A program made the position numbers and the translations under genes. Below the pieces are notes generated by a model. It did not search any database. It was not told the origin of the DNA and saw only the letters and a list, made by a program, of their open reading frames with translations. A stretch of 64,000 nucleotides of DNA from Micromussa lordhowensis (lineage: Eukaryota > Cnidaria > Anthozoa > Scleractinia > Lobophylliidae), in contig OZ026600.1 in the NCBI GenBank assembly GCA_964020085.1, positions 17,069,143-17,133,142 on the forward strand, written 5' to 3'. Numbering within the stretch: the first letter of the stretch is position 1; every line of letters begins with the position of its first letter. This document shows, piece after piece, positions 27,101 to 36,100 of the stretch.

Positions 27101-30100
27101 TACAGTTACGTCTTCTTAAACTCGTTTCAGAGGATCTATTATACTCTGACAGTATGTCGGTTTAAGCCAATTTTGAGAGTCGGTATGCGGATATATTCAC
27201 ATCTATCTGGAAGTTTAAAAAATTATCGCTCGGTCGCCAGAAATGATAAATTTAGCTCGCGGTTTTCAATGTTTGCGTGTTTTTGTGGTGATCATTTAAA
27301 CATAGAGCCCTCAAAACTTGTACTTGTACTGAATGTAGAGAAGGATGATCAGCATCTGGGCTGAAGCATCTGGTGGAGGGTCATTGTGTTCTCAGGGCTG
27401 CGTAAATTCTTCAAGGTCAGGGGAAGCTATTTAGTTTTAGTCAGGGAAAATTGAAATTTTGAAGAAAAGTCATGGAAAATTGAAATTATAACACCGCTGA
27501 TTTCGTAATTAATTTACCGTGATCTGAACAATCGACCCCTTTCATAAGTGGCTGCCAATTTAAAATTCTTTTGTATGCATTTAAATAAGCCTCACTAACC
27601 TCGTATGAGAGAAATCATTCTTTTGAACTATCAACTTTTACAAACGAGGTGAGCTCGCTAATTTTAATACTTACAAAAGAATTCAGTTTTGAAAAATGTC
27701 TGTTTTTTTCTGAATGAGGAAGAAAAACTGTCACTGTCAAGGTTAAAGGACGGCTGTAAGAGAAGTTGAAAGTCGCTGTTATATGTCATTTTGTATTTAC
27801 ATGGTCAGGGAAATGTTCTTTTTATCCAGGAAAAGTCAGGGAGCTTTGAAAATGAATGTCTGGCAACCACGGTTCTGTTCATGAGCTAGACACTTGCCTA
27901 TCGCAATGGCTGTTGCCACCCACAAGAGTGATAAATAAGTACCGAAGAACTTGTTTTGCCAACTTGGCTAAAATGGTGGGCGGAGGGAGCTGCGATGGAC
28001 TAGGACTGGACACACATGAGACCCGGGAACAAGATTAGCATCCCAAGCATGGTGAAATAGTATCACTCATGGTTTTTTTTCTTTGTTACCGCTGACAGAC
28101 AGCAAATGCAGGCGCTAGTTTGTCTGGCGGAACTTGAGGGTCTACACATCCAGCAATCAGCAAGCACGTTTGACAAGTGTAACAAGGAAGGCTTGGTACG
28201 AGGGCTGTGGAGGAATCACAAACACGAGAGGAAGGTTTGTGTTGTCGAGTTTAGATTCTTCTTACAAAGGGTGAAATATCAGGCCTTACCATACGGCTTG
28301 TGTCTGTAGTCGATATAACGCGCGCTCTGATTGGCTACCTCTAGGGCATTATTCTCTCGTAATGTACACGAGTTGATTACGGGCCTCCAAAAACAAAGCA
28401 AAAAGCCATGTAATAAAAAATTATTGACCTCGAACGTTTGATCTTTACTGGAAAATCTCAAAGCTCGGCCATGTCGTGTTGACCTCGCTATCGCCAAGTC
28501 AGTACGGCAAGGCCTCGGTTTGAGATTTCCCCGTAAAGACCTTACTCTCAGTTAATAAGTAGCTATTTATCCGAAGCAGGATCAATCGCCCGTTTCCGAG
28601 TTGCCTGAAGCCTCTCCATTAAAACGATGCCTGATGCACAACCATTCCATGAAAATTTGCATGTGAATTGAATCTCATTTTCATCTGAAAGGGTGAGCAC
28701 GAAATCTCGCTTTGAGAAAGAGGCTAAAGGTAATTCGGATATGGCCTACTGAATGCGAGGTTTAGACTGAAATTGTCAAAAGGCCAGGCAATGTAACACA
28801 TGAAATGTAACTGTGTCTGTGCAAAGAATTTCTGAGTATGTCATTTTGTCGTCTCGCATTACTGCAGCATTTTATTTCGCGTGTTTTACGAGCATTAGCT
28901 TTTTCCGTTTGGTTTTGTTGTTGTTTTCTGGGAATATTATTCTCGTCTCCGATAGACGGGTTAGGCAGAGAAGGTAAATGAGTTTGGCTGTGGTTTTCAT
29001 NNNNNNNNNNNNNNNNNNNNNNNNNNNNNNNNNNNNNNNNNNNNNNNNNNNNNNNNNNNNNNNNNNNNNNNNNNNNNNNNNNNNNNNNNNNNNNNNNNNN
29101 NNNNNNNNNNNNNNNNNNNNNNNNNNNNNNNNNNNNNNNNNNNNNNNNNNNNNNNNNNNNNNNNNNNNNNNNNNNNNNNNNNNNNNNNNNNNNNNNNNNN
29201 TTCAGGCCGTTCGTCTTGTAGCAGACCTGTGTCTGGACAATAACATACATGATCCTCAGCTGTGGAATAGTGTCCTACAACAGCTGTTGACATTTAGAAT
29301 GGTGAGTTCGCATATAAGGATTTGATATTTGATATTTATTTATTTGCCACACTACAATAATTACAAAAGGATGCCAAAAAAATAAAATGTAGGAAGAGAT
29401 GGCGAGGAGGCCTAAAAGAAACTATAGAGCTTATGTTAATTAGGCCTCCTCAATTACAATTTTTCGAAGATGGCATAGAAAAATTACGGCGACGGATACA
29501 ATATAATATCAGGTGAAAAATTTAAACTAATCAGTATTACGGAAGTTTACAAATGTTGAATATTAAAAGGCTTTTTCCCAAGATTTTTGTTGGAGTATAC
29601 TAGTAATTATTGCAAATAAATGCCTTAAGTGCTCTTTTAAAGGAGAAAGGTGAGGAAGCGTTGATGATGTTGGTGTTTAAGGTGTTGTAAAATTTAGGTC
29701 CTTGATAAAAAACGGAAAATTGTTTGGTTCGAGTACGACAGAAAGGCAGACGAAATTTACACGAGTTTCTTGTGTTATACGAATGAATTTGACTTTGTAA
29801 GGTAAATTTACAATGAAATTTTAAAGGTAGAGTATGGTTTTGATAGGAGTACATGAATAAGCCTAGTTGTATTAAGTATATATCATGAAATTTTAAGATA
29901 CCAAGATTTTGAAAGATTGGATCAGTATGTGCATCGTAAGTGGTTTTAGCTATAGTTGTGATCACTCGTTTCTGTAAAATCTCAAGACGAATAAGGTTAG
30001 TTCTATAAGTAGAGGCCCAAACTAAGTTGCAGTAAAAAAGGTATGGATAGACTAGAGAAAAATATAGTGTTCGTAAGGTTTTCGTGGATAAAAAGAAACT

Positions 30101-33100
30101 GGATTTCCGAATAATTCCTGTGCATTTAGAAACTTTATTGGCGACATGTGAGATTTCAGATTTCCAATTTAAATTTTCATCCAAGATTACTCCCAAGAAA
30201 ACTGTTTCTTTTACTTGATCAATTTTTTGACTATTAATTAAGAGTTGAATAGTTTGATTTGTACGCTTTTGGGATGGTTTAAATGCAATAAATTTGTTTT
30301 TTTTTTCAAGTTTAATGAAAGCCTGTTAGCTCTAAACCATATTGACAACTTATTTAGCTCAGCGTTCAGTATATCAGTAAGGCAGTCTTTATCCTTGTGA
30401 GACACAAATACGTTTGTATCATCGGCAAATAAGATCATAATAAGATTATTATTATTATTATTATCAGTTGTAATATTGTTGACGTGTTGATTATATCATT
30501 GATGTAGAGCAGAAAAAACAAAGGCCCTAGTATTGAACCTTGGGGAACGCCACACATGATATTAGCACGATACGAAACATAACCATTGTATTCTACAAAT
30601 TGAAGTCTGTTGGAAAAATAGCTCTTAATCCATTTCAGAGCCAAGCCACGTATACCATAGTGTTCAAGGATTCGTTTTAAGTGACGTCGCTACGACGTGA
30701 CCACATCTGTTTGTTTTATCTTTTTATTTTATTTTATTTCTTTTTTAAATTAATTAATTATTTAAATGGTTTTACATGTTTTATTTTTAGATAAAATACC
30801 TTCGACGAGTTCTTGTAACCTTGGCAGGGATTTCGGACCTATGGCAGGCAAGTATTTGTCTTCTCATCTTCGTTATCACATTGTTGAACTGGGTCAATTT
30901 CCTGCAACTATTTTGGAGGCTGCACGATGTTTTATAGCTTCTAACAACGGCAACTTGCCAGTTGTTGATAATTTCTAGTCATATCTAATCAATGAATTGC
31001 AGTCACAATAGGCCATTTCCAAGTTCCCTTGTGCCTCTGTTTCAAAACGAGTCTTTGCGTAAAATCTTTCATATGAAAAGAAGTTTGATTTGAATGAAAA
31101 TGAACCTGTAGGGGGAACTCATTTTCATATGAATGGTTTCGCACTTAGACTCGTTTTGACACAGAGGCATCAGGCAATGGTCTATTCTTTATCGAGCTCA
31201 TTCATATAAGTATTAGGTAATTTTATCTCTTGAAAAGGTACATAAATCTGATTGTATTGATACTGAAATTAACGTTCGAGATGAAGAGCTAAATGAACCA
31301 GTTGGTTTCCTTGTTAGTTCTCTGTGTACAATTTAAGTTCTATATCGGCAGCAGATGAATCAAAAGAAAACAAGGAAGAGGTTAATTACGACTTGTAATA
31401 TCTAAGGGAAAATTACTTCCTTCGTTTGCTGTTCTGACAGTAAAAGTAAGGAAAAGTCTGCGTAGGAGCCAACTGGCTCACTCATCAGGCCGGAGCTTAT
31501 CCCGGTTTCTGTAGCATGTATTTCCACTCCCCCTGGATGGGACGCTAGTCCATCGCAGGGTTACCCCCAGCGTTAAATTCGCCGGTACCCATTTGTACAC
31601 CTGGGTGGAGAGAGGCACTGTGAGAGTAAAGCGTCTTACCCAAGAACACAACACAATGTCCCCGGCCAGGACTCAAACCCACACCGCTCGATCCAGAGAC
31701 AAGCACACTAACCATGAGGTCACCGCGCCTCCTACAGTAGACAACGTTTTATTTGCTTTGAAAATATGCACACACACAAATCAGTCCTGGCTCCATTCCA
31801 TTGTTTTTCCTTCCAGGTTCGCTGTCTACCACAAGTATGGCGAAGTGTTTTAACGGCCCCATTCAAGTCAGGTAGGCAAAACCATACGCCACGAACAGAA
31901 CTGACCGCTATGCATAACGGTGTTGACAGACTTTTCACTCTGCGAAGCGTTTTTATCGCTCTTGGCTTCTGGTTTTCTAAGTTCTCCACGCATTGCTTTT
32001 TCCTTTGTTCTTTTTCTGTTTATTATTCGTGCCGTTATTGTTTTGTTATCTTGGAAAACTACTGTTTTTTGGTTTGCTTGCCAAGAATAGATTAAGCTAC
32101 CGCAGTTCAACCCCGCTATTTCGAACTCTGAGGGGAAAACAAATACAGTTCGAGATAAAGGGGGTCCGAAATAGCCGGGTCATCTTTAATTATAAAAAGA
32201 AAAGAAAAATAAAGAATACTTACTAATATGTAATCAACATGATGGGATGTATTTATTGATCAGTGGTCGGAAGAGGACACGTGAGGACGAAGTTCATTAC
32301 AATAAAAGATTACAGTGGTCTGACATCATAACGATATTCATTCTTTAACTCCACTTATGGAATTCGAAAAAGCGGGGAGTTCGAAATAGCCGTTAGTAAA
32401 CGACTGAAAAAACAAGGGCAAATCCTTGGGAAATGGGTCTAAGTTCGAAATAACGGATAAATCAGAGTAACCGAGTTCGAGTTATCGGGGTCCATCAAAG
32501 ACGTGCCACAAGTCGACCTAGGCTTCATCATTTGGGTATTCATTTCACTGCCTTCGAGCGAAACGAGAGGGCAATCTTGGAGCGACGAAGCCACGAGCGG
32601 AGCGTTGGACGTTAGGGCGCGAAAGGCCGACCTTTCAGTGGCGAAACCAACAGGCCAGGGAAGAATTATTATCAACTGTTTAACAGTAGTTTTCAAACAC
32701 TCTCTTTCTCTTCTAGTTTCTACACCGTTATCAGAAGAGGAGGTAGCAGCCTGTGAAGAGTCGGCATCGTTGCTTCAGAGGTGAAAAGTTTATGTTTAGA
32801 AGGTTTACGCCGCATTAGTTTGTTGAGGCCTTGAAAATTTTCCTTTAACCCTTGAGTGGCACTTCATCATAGCAGTCTTCCTGAGCTTGATTCTGTCCCC
32901 GCTCCTATGTTGGTGAGACGAAGAATTGTGATCGAACTACTTAGCACTCACGTTCGTATGTGTCCACGTTATTTCCTTCATGTACTTTAATTTAGGTTTA
33001 TTCTTCTTTCAGGTGCCCTCTCCTGCTAGATTTGGATGTGTATTCCATTGCTGTACAGTTTCACAAAGTTGGTCTCCAGGCTCACGCGTTGGCCTGCCTC

Positions 33101-36100
33101 GTGCTCATCCCGTCAAGCACTGCGCGCCAGCAGCACATTCAGGTTTGATGTCATCGTATGCATGTCACCTTTCTATGAGACCGCTCTCTGGTTTGTCATA
33201 AGTATACTGCATTCCGATGCATGGCTGGTCGTAATCGCTCAAAGCTCAAATCTTAAGAACCTGCCTAGCTAAGCAACATCAAGGAGGTTCTTATATGTGG
33301 GTTACAGTTAAATTTATTTACAAACTCTTGTTATAGAGACAACACTACATATATATTCTGTAATCAGTTGTGTTGGGTTTATCATAAAACAGTTGTGAAT
33401 AGATACTGTATATTTAAGAATGAAACCCAACTGACTTCTTTTCTGTCACCTGTCCATATGTGGCTGCGTGTGGTTTGTAGAATCGGATGATAAAAGTTCT
33501 CAGTCGGAGAAAATTTAGTATGAAGGCTTGCTGTGGACTTCTCATATCAAATGTACCGTAATGTGCGATTTATAACCCTGGTTCTTAGTGTGATCTCTTT
33601 CTCCTCTCTCTTTTTTTCTTTACTTGCAGACATTGCTGGAGACGAAATGTGTGTCTGAAGTCCTAACTCAGCTGGACGAACAACGGAAACGAGGACACAC
33701 GCTAACTCAGGCTGATATTGTAAGCAGTTTTGCCTTAAAACGCCTTGAATTACACGTTCGATGCGAGGTTAAACACAAACTCCTGTAACGTAATAGCAAC
33801 CCAATGGAAAAGTCAGTTAAATTATCTTGGGATTCTGCTTTTGTTTACGTCTTCAAATTAAATCTTTGAACGGGAAAACGGCATGCACGAACTTAGAGTG
33901 CTTGTATAGTCATGGAAGGGTAAAGGACGCTTGTGTTTGCGTAAAGTAGCCCTTATACGTGGCCTTAGGTAGGAGAGTTCGCGTTTTCGCGCAAATCACA
34001 GGGCCCGTCGCCTCCTTGGGAAGCACAGAATTAAGTTTAATTCGATTGACTCTCGAATGTGATAAACTGGCAGAAGAAAATATGAAAAAAAGATCCACTG
34101 CCGTCAGGATGGATGCCATCAATGTTTTAGCGATCACAAGCTTTCGACGCTGTCACAGCGTCTTTCTCAAGTGAATATGGCGGAAATCTATTTGTCACGT
34201 GAACTTAGGTGAATCGAGTCACGTACCAAAACATCCACGTATCCTTGGTTTTCACCAGCCATGTGATTAAAATTAAAAATCGTAAGCTGTCAATGTATAA
34301 AGTCAAGAATCTGGGATACGATAGATGATTGATATATAAACAACCTCGCCAAGAATCAGGTCTCTGCTGTGTTTTCTTCGCGAGTTATTTGCAGATTTGT
34401 GTCACCCAAATTTATAGAGCTTTGTATGGAGACGCCATGTTTGTGCGCTTCTGAGGGGCACAAATATGGCGGCCGTGACGTAACAGAAACATCTGTCACT
34501 GAGTTTTGCTATTGAAACGAAACATTATTGCTCTAGACATCCGACACATTGAAATAAATGCTTCTTCTAGTGCAAGCACTTTTTAGTTCGCAAAAACTAA
34601 AGCGATAACTCTTCTTTTTACCTACGCGACAGCTCTCTTTGGGCGCCATTTTCATGTCACGCAACGCAAAGCTTAGAAATTCAAACGTGCTCTATTACAA
34701 AAGAAAGAACCCGGTCGAGCTAAAACGTTGTGAAACGTCAAGTTCCTATAGGGTCTTTTACCTGATGAAACTAAGGGACCGTTCATTTTTTATGGGGTAG
34801 GGGGGGCTGGTGGGATTTGGTAGATAGTCTCTGTAGCATATGATGGCCCCCCCTCTTAACCGGATATTTTTTCCCTGGCCCCCCCTTATAAACCTAAATT
34901 TTTTTGATGACCCCCCCCCCAAAAGAAAAGAAGTCAAAAGCAAAGCAAAAAGAATGATCAAGTAAACTCTACCTTATAAGTTAAACACAAAAACTGCAGT
35001 TTCAAAAAGTCTATGGGATATGTCCTTTGTGTAATCTGACTATTTTTAACCCAACAAGTGCCCTAACTAGGGGGGTTCGGGGGCATTCTCCCCCGAGAAA
35101 ATTTAGAATTTCAGAACTTCAGAAACGCTATTTTACGCCATTCTGGCAACATTTGTAGATTTACTGCAGTTTAAATTGAAAATAGTTGAAATAATTTTTA
35201 AATATTTACATGTGCACTGGCCATGGTAATCTGTCTTTTCCTTTGATAAACAAGGTACTGTTTGTTGTTGGAAGTGAACATTCTCAAGTAGTTTTGATTT
35301 GATATTGTTCCATCCATTACAAACTAGGGGGGTCCAGGGGGCATGCTCCCCCGGGAAATTTTAGATTTTTAGAACCTCAGAAATGCAATTTTAGGGCATT
35401 TTGGTAGAAAATTTTGCATCATCATAGATGCTTTTCTTGCAATATTTTAGGGTAATTTTTTGAGTGACCCCCCCTTACAGACGATATTTTTTTGGATGGC
35501 CCCCCCCTTTAAGACCAGTTTTTTTTTCATGGCCCCCCCCTCAATCCCACCAGCCCCCCCTATCTCATAAAAAATGAACGGTCCCTAAAACCTCAGGAGG
35601 AAAGGTAATTTTTAATTTTGGAAAATGATTACGTCACATGAAAACCGAGAATAGCGCCGGAAGTTCAAATCCACGGTCTCTATTGAGCGTCGGGGACTGG
35701 CACAGAATTTCCAAGATCTCACGAATTCTCATCTGAAGTTGTTTTCTTCTCAAGCCATGACAGCCCACCTTACTCTCTTCCAACTTGTGGCCTGTGTCCC
35801 TAAGCTGTTTGAAATAATAATCCCTTTCTCAGGCTTAAGTTGTCCGGGAACGTTTGTTTACTGTTAGTTGTATAGTGAAGAGCTCAGGCTGTGTGTTGGG
35901 TTTGATGAGTTGCACGAACATTTTGACTTTCTTCTTTGCGTAGTTTTGTTTTGAACAATTTTGCGCCGGAGTTTCAGTTAACTTAAGGGATAAACTTCCT
36001 TTGCTTGCCAAACAGAGGTCAGAAATGCCAAAGCATTTCTTGCTGACCACCAAGCAACATTATCATTTAGTGAACGTCTATTTTGTGAGTGACGATCCCC

